Assembly: GCA_900317475.1 (NCBI GenBank)
Contig: ONGY01000007.1
Span: 1-33,464 of the forward strand
Direction: 5' to 3'
DNA length: 33,464 bases
DNA from: an uncultured Lachnospiraceae bacterium
GTDB lineage: Bacteria; Bacillota; Clostridia; Lachnospirales; Lachnospiraceae
Shown here: in pieces, positions 15,598 to 23,725 of the stretch
Numbering within the stretch: position 1 is the first letter of the stretch
Layout: each line of letters opens with the position of its first letter
The notes under the pieces: model-generated
What the model saw: the letters and a program-made list of their open reading frames with translations, nothing else
The model's database searches: none
Told to the model about the DNA's origin: nothing
Made by a program: the position numbers and the translations under genes

Positions 15598-16979
15598 TGG
15601 ACAAAACAGCGGGCAGAAAGAAAATGGCCGGCAGGGCCGGAGGTTCTGCACGGAAAGATGCGGGGCTTCTTACCATTGCAGGGGCAGGAATTCTGCTCCG
15701 TTTTTTCTATTGCCTTTTTTCCACAATTTACGAACGGCAGTACGATATCGGTGAGATCGACCTTGCGGCGGGCCACACGGTTTCAGGCGGGCATCTTGCC
15801 TATATACAGTATGTTTATGAGAGCGGGCATCTGCCCTGCATGGACTTTGATCCGACGAGTGTCTATCAGTTCAACCACCCGCCGCTTCATTACGCCGTGT
15901 CGGCGCTCTGGCTTCGGTTTGCATCGCTCTTTATCGGCAATACGGCAGTGCTCGAGGAGAGTATTCAGATCATTCCGTTTATCTCGTCGGTTCTTACGCT
16001 TGTTTTTCTTATCCGAATTCTTGGGCTTCTGCCGATGGACCGCCGGGGAGAGCGGCTGGCTGCAGCAGTTTTTGCGTTTCATCCCGCACTCATCCTGCTT
16101 TCCGGAAGCGTCAACAACGACGGCGGAGGACTGCTGTTTACGGTACTCATTCTCTATGAGACCATGCGGTGGTGCCGTGCGCAGGAGTGGAGGACGATCG
16201 TATTTCTTGCTCTGTGGTTCGGCCTCGGGGTGATGACAAAGCAGAATGTGGCCGAGATGGCGCTGCCGGTCGGCGCGGCTTTCCTTTACATTTTTGCAAA
16301 GCAGGCTGGAAGACGCAGAAAGATTGTCAGTCAGTGGGCGGTTTTTCTTCTGATCGCATGCCCGCTTTCGCTCTGGTTTTATCTCTATAATTACGTGCGC
16401 TGGAGAGTACCCCTCGTCTGGGTCTACACTCTGCCGGAGGATTCCTGGCAGTATGTGGGAAACGTTCCTGCGGTGTATCGGTTCCTGCTCCCGGATTGTT
16501 CTGAGCTCGTCTCGAATCTGCGGCAGGGCAGGATCGGCTGCGGCTATAATACCTGGATTCAGATCTTCCGCACCTCCGTCCTCGGGGAGTGGGATATGGC
16601 CGGGGCCGGCCGCACCGTCAAAATTCTGGCGCTCCTTTTGATGGCGGCCGGCGCGCTGCCCGCCGTCATTTCCTTCATCGCTATGCTGGATGCCCTCCTC
16701 GTGCGGGGCGTGCATTACGGCGTCCGCAGATACGACCGCATCCTGCTTCTTCTCACGTATGCGGTGACGATGTTGTTTTATCTTAAGTTTGTTTATGATT
16801 ATCCGCAGCAGTGCAGTATGAATTTCCGCTATATCACGGTCACACTGGTGCCGACCGCGGCGGGGGCGGGAATTGTGTACGGGTCCATGAAGAAACCGCT
16901 CCGGGTCTTTGCGGCCCTTCTTACGGCAGTTTTTGCGTTTCTGTCGGTTCTGATGACCGCAGTCTGGTGCGCAATGTAG
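15597..16979 (+). CDS. GT-C fold membrane glycosyltransferase-like protein
   Basis: The 460-residue protein has a basic N-terminus, then about ten to twelve hydrophobic segments. The first large outer loop contains acidic residues (GEIDL) and the sequence FDPTSVYQFNHPPLHYAVSALW, the layout of ArnT/PMT-like GT-C enzymes, which use polyprenyl-phosphate sugars on the outer face. SGSVNNDGGGLLF and GVMTKQN are further family-like segments. Its start codon shares a base with the argB stop. The acceptor and donor cannot be read from sequence. The YfhO-like gene downstream suggests a common glycopolymer pathway. Confidence 0.72.
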   Translation: MDKTAGRKKMAGRAGGSARKDAGLLTIAGAGILLRFFYCLFSTIYERQYDIGEIDLAAGHTVSGGHLAYIQYVYESGHLPCMDFDPTSVYQFNHPPLHYAVSALWLRFASLFIGNTAVLEESIQIIPFISSVLTLVFLIRILGLLPMDRRGERLAAAVFAFHPALILLSGSVNNDGGGLLFTVLILYETMRWCRAQEWRTIVFLALWFGLGVMTKQNVAEMALPVGAAFLYIFAKQAGRRRKIVSQWAVFLLIACPLSLWFYLYNYVRWRVPLVWVYTLPEDSWQYVGNVPAVYRFLLPDCSELVSNLRQGRIGCGYNTWIQIFRTSVLGEWDMAGAGRTVKILALLLMAAGALPAVISFIAMLDALLVRGVHYGVRRYDRILLLLTYAVTMLFYLKFVYDYPQQCSMNFRYITVTLVPTAAGAGIVYGSMKKPLRVFAALLTAVFAFLSVLMTAVWCAM

Positions 16980-17011
16980 GAATCCAGGGATTATAAATAA
17001 TCCCTGGATTC
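16980..17011. repeat. perfect 15-bp inverted repeat after the GT-C gene
   Basis: GAATCCAGGGATTAT (16980-16994) and its complement (16997-17011) are separated by AA. It follows the GT-C stop by one base. No T run follows (CTATCCCG), so it is a stable stem, possibly a weak terminator or a 3'-end stabiliser, between the GT-C and YfhO-GH20 genes. Confidence 0.75.
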
Positions 17012-17056
17012 TATCCCGACAATAATTCCGGAAGTTGGATCCGAAGGAGATTGAGC

Positions 17057-20000
17057 TTGGAAAAGAAAAAAAGAGGCCTGAAATGCAGAATTCCTCTCGA
17101 AGCAGCCGTATTCACGGCGGCTCTTTCCTGTCTGCTCTTTGGCCTCTTTGGGTTCTGGCCGTTTGGAAAAGGGTCTGTAATCGTGGAGGACCTTTTCTCC
17201 CAGTACACGCCTCTCCTGTATCATTTCTTCGATTGTGTGACGGGCAAAGAGAATCTTTTCGGCGATATCCGCATTGCCGGCGGATTGAACCTCTATGCGG
17301 ATACGATCAATGAAATTCTCAACCCGTTCAATTACGTGCTGCTCCTTTTCGGGAGAGAGAACATTTACCTTTCGGTAAACCTCCTTCTTCTTCTGTATAT
17401 GACGGCGGCCTCCGCCTCGGCGGCACTGTTCCTGAAAGAAACCTTTCCGGATTCGGACCCTGTCATCCTTTCGCTCTCCTGCGCCTACGGGCTGTCGGGA
17501 TACGTCTTTTATAATTATCAGATCATCAAATGGGAATATCTTGTCGTTCTTTTCCCGCTGTTCCTTATCGCCCTGCGGCGGATGGAAAAGAAGGGGAGAG
17601 GCGCGCTGTACTCTGTTCTGCTCGCTTATCAGATCGCGCTCAGCATCCAGCTCGGATTTGAAACCTGCCTATTTGTCTTCTTCGGATACGGATTCTATCT
17701 TCATATTCTTGTCCCGCAGCAGGAGAAAAAAGAACGCTTCCGCCGCCTGGTTTTCTATTCGCTCCTGGGAGTGGCTCTATCGGCGGCAGTCCTGATCCCG
17801 AATATCTGCACCCTTCTTACTTCCGCCCGCTCCGGGTATACGGCATCGTACATCGGCGTCATGCAGCAGCACGGCCTCGACGATCTTTTCGAGCGGATTT
17901 TCAATATCTTCCACCCGGCGGTTTTCGCCCTGATGCTCTGCCTTCTCCCCGGGAGAATCGAGCACAGCAGGAGAAGGGGGCGGAAGAGCGCAAAAACTTC
18001 CGGATCGGTCCGCAGGCAGAGAAAAACATGGGAAGCAGAAACCGCTGCGTATACAGCTGCGGCAGAAAAGACAGCGGCAGAAGGAACTGCGGCGGCAGAG
18101 TCAGCGGAAAGGAAACCTGCAGCGGCAGAGAATGCGTCAGATACGACTGCGGCGGATAATGGGATCATGGACGCCGGTCCGACGACCGCAGGCGGGAATA
18201 AAGAGGTACGGTTTTTCCGTGCATGGGTCCTCTTTCTTTTTCTTACAGTCCTTCTGCAGCCGGCCAATCTCATCTGGCATCTCGGATCCTATCGCTGCTT
18301 TCCGGTCCGTTATGCCTATATGGTGCTTCTCAGCGCAGAGTGCCTGTGTGCGGCTCTGTACCGGGAAAAGTCTGCGCACGGGAGCAGAGATGCCGGAGCG
18401 CACGGACAAATCCGAAAGGGATTATTCTGTATCTTTGGAACTGCGCTGCTTCTTGCAGGCATCGCTCTGTCAGTCCGCTGGCAGGAGAGGATTTCCAATG
18501 CGTTTTCAACGCTCGCCATCAGTCTCACATGCCGGACGGAAACATGCATGGTGGCCGGAATCCTGGCGCTCCTTACGGCCGGCTCATTCCTGATCACGAA
18601 GGGTGCCTTCCCTTTTCTTTCCGCTTCCTGCGGAAAGAAAAGGTTTCTTTCCGCCTCTTGCGGAAAGAAAAGGCTTCTTTCCGCTTCCTGCGGAAAGAAA
18701 AGGTTTCTTTCCGCTTCTTGCGGAAAGAAAAGGTTTCTTTCCGGCTCGCGCGGAAAGAAAGTTTTTGCGGTGCTTCTCACCATTCCGGCGCTGGCTTCCG
18801 GGCTTTGTTACGGACTTTTCTTCTTCCTCCCGGAGTCGAATCAGGTCCGGCAGATGAATGAAGAGGCCTATGAGGAGCTTTCCGGCTGGAATAAAGATGC
18901 GGTGAAGAGCGGCAGGGAGGAAGGCCCTCTTTACACCGGCAGTCGGATTTTCATGCGGACGGATGCGAAAGAAAACATGCCGCGCGATTTTGCGCTGGTG
19001 AGCTGTGCCTCGACGCTCACCGCGTATCTCCCGACTCTCTCGGACCGGACGCAGCGTTTTCTTAAAAACTTCGGTTATTACACGTACTGGGTTGCGACGG
19101 ATGAGACCGGCGGCACGGTTATTTCGGACTTTGTCCTGAATGAACCGCTTCTTTTCAAAGCATCGGCGGGAGACCTTGCCATTTCGGAAGACTCGGCGGT
19201 CACACGGCAGCAAAAACTTTCTCAGATCCTCACGGGACAGGAAGACGCGGCAGAGGTAATAGAGGGGAGCGAGGTAAGTTTTGACGGGGAATATGAAATT
19301 CATACGGACGGGAAGAAGCATCTGTACCTCGAGACGGAAACACCATCCGAAGATTTCACCGTCTTTGTGAACGGAGAAAAGCTCTCCTACGACGGTGACA
19401 GCGCGGCAGAGGCACCTTCTGTGTTGATCGATCTTGGCATCTTTGAGGACAGCGATGTTACGGTGCGGATCCGCGGAGATGGGGGTGCAGCACCGTCGGA
19501 GGATAATGTTTCGTTTCTTGCCGTGGATGAGAGCATCTGGAAGAAGGCTTTCGAAGAGATCCTGTACGGGGAGAATGCAGAGGACGGCGCGAATGCCCGT
19601 GTACTGAGCGATGCGGAGATAAGCGACGATGAGTCGAGGTCTCTTCTCAACATCCGGATCGATGACGCCGGAGACGGAGACACGGTCGTGCTTCCGATCG
19701 TGGAGACATACGGTTATCACGTGACGCTGAACGGGAAAACGGTAAAACCCGCGGAGGTCCTCGGCGGGCTCATGGGAATCCGCACAGAAAAAGGCCTTAA
19801 TACAATCCGCATTGTGTTTATTCCGGACGGACTGAACGCCGGGATTCTTGTTTCGGCGGCCGCACTGACGGTGCTGATTGTTCTATGCGTCCGCCGCAGA
19901 AAGAAAAAGAATGCGGCAGTGAAAAGCGGCCGGGGAGAGAAAGATCCGGGAGAGATTCTCTGGCTCTTTGGAATTCTCGTCGTGTATGTCATTCCGTGCA

Positions 20001-22324
20001 TCGGGCTTGTCTTTTTCATGGGGCATAAGGCACTTTCGCAGGCGACACAGAACGGAAGCAGTGTAACAGCGCAGACCCAGGATGTGACGGTCCTTGACAC
20101 GGAGTCCACAGAGGACGGTGTCCGCGTCGATATCGCCGGCGAAAATCTGATGCTTCTTCCGGGCGTGCACATTTCTGCGGACAGCACGGAGAACAACAAG
20201 CTTTTGGCCAAATACGTGAATGATGGGATCCGGGATGATGATACGCTCCGGTGGTCTTCGGAAAACGACCGAGAGAAGTGCGATCACTATGTGGAGGCAA
20301 AGTTCCCGGAGACGGAGACATTCGGAGTCGTCCGCATTTACTGGGAGCGCTGCAATGCCTCGAAGTACGCCATTGAAGTCTCCGATGACGGAAAAACATG
20401 GCAGACGGCAGTATCCTTTGACACCCCTCCGGTATCGAAGGAGGACGAAATCCGTTTTGACACTCCTGTGACGGGACGGTATCTGAGACTGCATGTGACG
20501 GATGTACTGCGGAACGAAGCGGATGCCACGCTCTACTATCAGAATGTATCGGTTCTTGAGATGGAAGTGTATTCCGGCGTAGAGGACTCTTTCGCGGTAA
20601 GAAATCCGGAGGTTTCCGCCGGCACGGAGCGTATACTGGAAACGCCGTCGGTTCCGGACGGATACCGGCTTGAATTCGCGGGCGCGGATCTTGAGTCCAT
20701 CATTGACAGCCGCGGCCGGATTGCGGACACAATCGCGGATGTAGAAGTCGAAGTCGGATATCGTCTGATCAGCGGAAGCGTGGCGACGGATCTTCCTGGC
20801 ATGAAGATCACAATCCCTGCCTCGGCTGTCGCGGGAGAGAACGCAGCGGCAGAAGAAGGCGCAGAGGAAGCAGATGAGAAAACAACGCTTCCGGACGGGG
20901 TGAGTGTCCGCGAATGGAGACCGTCCGGCGGGGGCTTTGTCCTTTCTGATGCGGTGAAACTCGTTCTTCCTTCTTCGCAGAGCGGAGATCTTTCAGGAAA
21001 TGCTGACATTTTTGCAGAAGAGCTGAAAGAGGCCGGATTCACGGTGGAGAGAGCATCTGCTCTGCCGGAAGAAAATCCGGAAGAGCAGGAGTCAAAGGTT
21101 TCATTGATTGCACTGCAGCTTGCGGATGAGGATGGAACCACGCCGTTTGAATGCTTTGCCTCGGTCTCCGGGGAGGAAGGATACAGCATCGATCTTGCCT
21201 CGGACGGGAAGGGCATCTATCTTACGGCGGGCTCGGTCCAGGGACTCCGCTGGGCAGAAATAACGCTCGAAAAAATATTGCAGGGAGCCGGGGACGGGAA
21301 CATTCCTGCCGGATGCATCCGCGATTATCCCAGATATTCGGTCCGCGGGTTCGGCATCGATGTCGGCAGACGGGAAATCTCATTGGATTTTCTGAAAAAA
21401 CTGGTCATCGCTCTCTCCGGCGCGAAGATGAATGAGCTGCAGGTGCATCTCAACGACAACGAGACTATTGCACAGAGCGGTTATGACGGGACCGTCGAAG
21501 GAGCGCTTTCCCTGCAGTCGGGCTTCCGGCTTGCCTCCGATATACGGAACAAGGACGGGGAGAGCATCACATCAGAGGATTTCTTCTATACAAAGGAAGA
21601 GTTTGCAGATTTCATCAGCTGGGCTGCGGATTACGGCGTCCGGATCGTTCCGGAAATCGACACGCCGGCACATTCCCTTGCGTTCACAAAGGTATTTCCG
21701 GAGCTGATTCTGGGCGATGAGGCGGGGAGCGCCGATGAACTTGATCTCTCAGACCCGGAGGCGGCAGAGCTTGGAAAGGAAATCTGGACGGAATACGTCG
21801 GTGACGGAAAAACCTTTGCGGATGCAAAGACTGTCGGAATCGGGATGGATGAGTATTACGGCAGCGGAAGCGACTATGTTGACTACTTCAACACCATCGC
21901 GAATACGGTATCCGGGCTCGATCCGGACATGACCGTCCGGGCATGGGGAAGTTTTGACTGGTACGGCGCGGATCCCCAGTCTGTATCGACCGATGTGCAG
22001 ATGCAGGTGTGGCAGTTTGTCTGGCAGAATCCGGAAGAACTGTATGAAGACGGCTTTTCCGTCATCAATTCCATGAGCTCGCATCTGTATATCATTCCGG
22101 GCGGCGGATACGACCGGCTTGATATGGATTATCTTAAGGACACGTGGGAGCCGAATGTTTTCGAACAGGACGGCACCGTGATCACGATTCCCGCGTATTC
22201 GAGCCGCATGCCCGGCGCAGTGTATATGATGTGGAACGAAAAAACTGGGACGGACATATCGGAGGACGGGCTCTATGAGCGCTTCAGTGAGCCGCTCGGA
22301 GTGCTGTCCGGCAAGCTCTGGTGA
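17057..22324 (+). CDS. YfhO-like membrane protein fused to discoidin (F5/8C) and GH20 hexosaminidase domains
   Basis: TTG at 17057 is chosen as start because AAGGAG lies seven bases before it; a TTG two codons earlier is too close. Of 1755 residues, about 1-590 form a YfhO-type polytopic region with the family's first loop VEDLFSQYTPLLYHF. An extracytoplasmic domain (about 595-925) follows. Next come two membrane segments (about 928-948 and 966-988) with a strongly basic loop between, which puts the C-terminus outside. Then comes an F5/8 type C domain (about 1055-1180), a linker, a GH20b-like domain (about 1296-1420) and a GH20 barrel (about 1425-1755). The barrel shows RGFGIDVGRR, IVPEIDTPAHS and the catalytic pair D1598-E1599 in GIGMDEYYG. 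GH20 enzymes remove beta-linked N-acetylhexosamine; YfhO proteins act in lipoteichoic acid glycosylation in Bacillus and Listeria. A Glu/Ala-rich insert (about 318-381) and a tandem 10-residue repeat (520-569) are odd. Confidence 0.85.
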   Translation: MEKKKRGLKCRIPLEAAVFTAALSCLLFGLFGFWPFGKGSVIVEDLFSQYTPLLYHFFDCVTGKENLFGDIRIAGGLNLYADTINEILNPFNYVLLLFGRENIYLSVNLLLLLYMTAASASAALFLKETFPDSDPVILSLSCAYGLSGYVFYNYQIIKWEYLVVLFPLFLIALRRMEKKGRGALYSVLLAYQIALSIQLGFETCLFVFFGYGFYLHILVPQQEKKERFRRLVFYSLLGVALSAAVLIPNICTLLTSARSGYTASYIGVMQQHGLDDLFERIFNIFHPAVFALMLCLLPGRIEHSRRRGRKSAKTSGSVRRQRKTWEAETAAYTAAAEKTAAEGTAAAESAERKPAAAENASDTTAADNGIMDAGPTTAGGNKEVRFFRAWVLFLFLTVLLQPANLIWHLGSYRCFPVRYAYMVLLSAECLCAALYREKSAHGSRDAGAHGQIRKGLFCIFGTALLLAGIALSVRWQERISNAFSTLAISLTCRTETCMVAGILALLTAGSFLITKGAFPFLSASCGKKRFLSASCGKKRLLSASCGKKRFLSASCGKKRFLSGSRGKKVFAVLLTIPALASGLCYGLFFFLPESNQVRQMNEEAYEELSGWNKDAVKSGREEGPLYTGSRIFMRTDAKENMPRDFALVSCASTLTAYLPTLSDRTQRFLKNFGYYTYWVATDETGGTVISDFVLNEPLLFKASAGDLAISEDSAVTRQQKLSQILTGQEDAAEVIEGSEVSFDGEYEIHTDGKKHLYLETETPSEDFTVFVNGEKLSYDGDSAAEAPSVLIDLGIFEDSDVTVRIRGDGGAAPSEDNVSFLAVDESIWKKAFEEILYGENAEDGANARVLSDAEISDDESRSLLNIRIDDAGDGDTVVLPIVETYGYHVTLNGKTVKPAEVLGGLMGIRTEKGLNTIRIVFIPDGLNAGILVSAAALTVLIVLCVRRRKKKNAAVKSGRGEKDPGEILWLFGILVVYVIPCIGLVFFMGHKALSQATQNGSSVTAQTQDVTVLDTESTEDGVRVDIAGENLMLLPGVHISADSTENNKLLAKYVNDGIRDDDTLRWSSENDREKCDHYVEAKFPETETFGVVRIYWERCNASKYAIEVSDDGKTWQTAVSFDTPPVSKEDEIRFDTPVTGRYLRLHVTDVLRNEADATLYYQNVSVLEMEVYSGVEDSFAVRNPEVSAGTERILETPSVPDGYRLEFAGADLESIIDSRGRIADTIADVEVEVGYRLISGSVATDLPGMKITIPASAVAGENAAAEEGAEEADEKTTLPDGVSVREWRPSGGGFVLSDAVKLVLPSSQSGDLSGNADIFAEELKEAGFTVERASALPEENPEEQESKVSLIALQLADEDGTTPFECFASVSGEEGYSIDLASDGKGIYLTAGSVQGLRWAEITLEKILQGAGDGNIPAGCIRDYPRYSVRGFGIDVGRREISLDFLKKLVIALSGAKMNELQVHLNDNETIAQSGYDGTVEGALSLQSGFRLASDIRNKDGESITSEDFFYTKEEFADFISWAADYGVRIVPEIDTPAHSLAFTKVFPELILGDEAGSADELDLSDPEAAELGKEIWTEYVGDGKTFADAKTVGIGMDEYYGSGSDYVDYFNTIANTVSGLDPDMTVRAWGSFDWYGADPQSVSTDVQMQVWQFVWQNPEELYEDGFSVINSMSSHLYIIPGGGYDRLDMDYLKDTWEPNVFEQDGTVITIPAYSSRMPGAVYMMWNEKTGTDISEDGLYERFSEPLGVLSGKLW
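18614..18763 (+). repeat. five tandem 30-bp units inside the YfhO-GH20 gene
   Basis: Units start at 18614, 18644, 18674, 18704 and 18734. Each encodes a variant of FLSASCGKKR (the last is FLSGSRGKKV). Within each unit TTTCTTTCCGC is complementary to GCGGAAAGAAA, so each copy can form a hairpin. Differences among the first four units are synonymous except one F to L. The array adds a strongly positive loop between two membrane segments, in line with a cytoplasmic position. Confidence 0.95.
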
Positions 22325-22501
22325 CAGAGAAGATTCGGGGCAGGAACGCCGCCGGAACGGCAGAGCGCCCGCAAAGGTCCGGCCGTTCTGGTGACAGAAC
22401 CGTTCGGGGAGAGTACAATCGGAGAAAGCAGATTTCACAGCAGGCCTGAGGAAATTTCTCCGGAATTCATACGGCCTTTTTTCCGGCCGGAAAGGAAGAC
22501 T

Positions 22502-23707
22502 ATGGCAGCGACATTAGAAGAAGAGAAAAAGATGATCGATGAGGCGGAGCGGGATCTCCTTCATACGTACAACCGTTATCAGGTCGTGCTCGACCGCGGC
22601 GACGGAATGTATCTTTATGATGTCACCGGGAAGAAATATCTTGATTTTATGGCCGGCATCGCCGTTTTTGCGTTCGGATACAACAACAAAGAATACAATG
22701 ACGCACTCAAGGCGCAGATTGATAAGATCATCCACACCTCGAATTATTTCTACAATGAGCCGTGCATCCGCGCGGCAAAGCGCCTGAAGGAAATTTCCGG
22801 AATGGACCGCGTGTTCTTCACAAACTCCGGCGCGGAATCGAACGAGGGGGCGCTCAAGGCCGCGATGAAGTATGCATGGCTGAAGGACAAGGATGAAAAT
22901 CACAATATCGTGGCTCTCGAAAATTCCTTCCACGGGCGCACATACGGCGCACTCGCCGTCACCGGGAATGCACATTACCGCGAGCCGTTCGGACAGATGG
23001 TCTGCGATGTCCGCTTCGGGAAGATGAACGATTTCGAATCCGTAAAGGAGAAGTGCGACGCAAAAACTGCGGCGATTATCCTTGAGGTCGTGCAGGGGGA
23101 GGGCGGCCTTATCCCGGCGAACAAGGAATTCCTGGAGAGCCTCCGCGCATTCTGCACAGAGAGAGATATTCTCCTTATTTTCGACGAGGTTCAGTGCGGC
23201 ATGGGCCGCACCGGCTATATGTACGCATGGCAGAAATTCGGCGTAAAGCCGGACATTATGACGACGGCCAAAGCGCTTGGATGCGGAGTTCCGGTCGGCG
23301 CCTTTCTCATGACGGAGCATGTCGCGGAGCATTCTCTTACAGCCGGCGATCATGGAACGACCTACGGAGGCAATCCGTTTGCCTGTGCCGCCATCAACAA
23401 GGTACTGGATCTTTATGAGAGCACACATCTGGTGGAACATGTCCGCGATGTGGCGCCGTATCTGGAAAAGACACTGGACGGACTGAAAGATCGTTTTGAC
23501 TGTATCACGGAGCGCCGCGGGTCCGGCCTGATGCAGGGACTGGTGTTTGACCGCCCGGTCCGCGGCATCATCGACCGTGCGATGGAGAACGGCCTTATTC
23601 TCATCAATGCCGGCCCGAATATTCTCCGTTTCGTGCCGCCGCTTATTGTGACGGAAAAGGAGATCGACGAGATGGCGGAAATTCTATCGGCAGCCATCGA
23701 AGCGTAA
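22502..23707 (+). CDS. argD: acetylornithine aminotransferase
   Basis: ArgD makes N-acetylornithine from the semialdehyde with glutamate and PLP. The 401-residue protein is a class III aminotransferase: FTNSGAESNEGALK, NSFHGRTYGAL, the LIFDEVQCGMGRTG segment and the PLP lysine K257 in TTAKALGCGVPVG, then HGTTYGGNPFACA. The start at 22502 has AAAGGA five or six bases upstream; the frame is open earlier but unconserved. The 177-base gap before it contains an imperfect duplication of a CTGGTGACAGA-type sequence (about 22315-22345 and 22388-22415) and a short stem, without a clear terminator. It is the last arginine gene in this run; a substrate-binding protein gene follows 18 bases later. Confidence 0.93.
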   Translation: MAATLEEEKKMIDEAERDLLHTYNRYQVVLDRGDGMYLYDVTGKKYLDFMAGIAVFAFGYNNKEYNDALKAQIDKIIHTSNYFYNEPCIRAAKRLKEISGMDRVFFTNSGAESNEGALKAAMKYAWLKDKDENHNIVALENSFHGRTYGALAVTGNAHYREPFGQMVCDVRFGKMNDFESVKEKCDAKTAAIILEVVQGEGGLIPANKEFLESLRAFCTERDILLIFDEVQCGMGRTGYMYAWQKFGVKPDIMTTAKALGCGVPVGAFLMTEHVAEHSLTAGDHGTTYGGNPFACAAINKVLDLYESTHLVEHVRDVAPYLEKTLDGLKDRFDCITERRGSGLMQGLVFDRPVRGIIDRAMENGLILINAGPNILRFVPPLIVTEKEIDEMAEILSAAIEA

Positions 23708-23725
23708 GAAAGCGGACAGATTCTC

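Noticed and set aside
17051-17056. TTG at 17051 as start of the YfhO-GH20 gene
   Set aside because: It lies one base after the AAGGAG site, too close; the TTG at 17057 has normal spacing.
18614-18763. CRISPR-like array
   Set aside because: The 30-bp units are contiguous with no unique spacers and are in frame inside a membrane protein gene.
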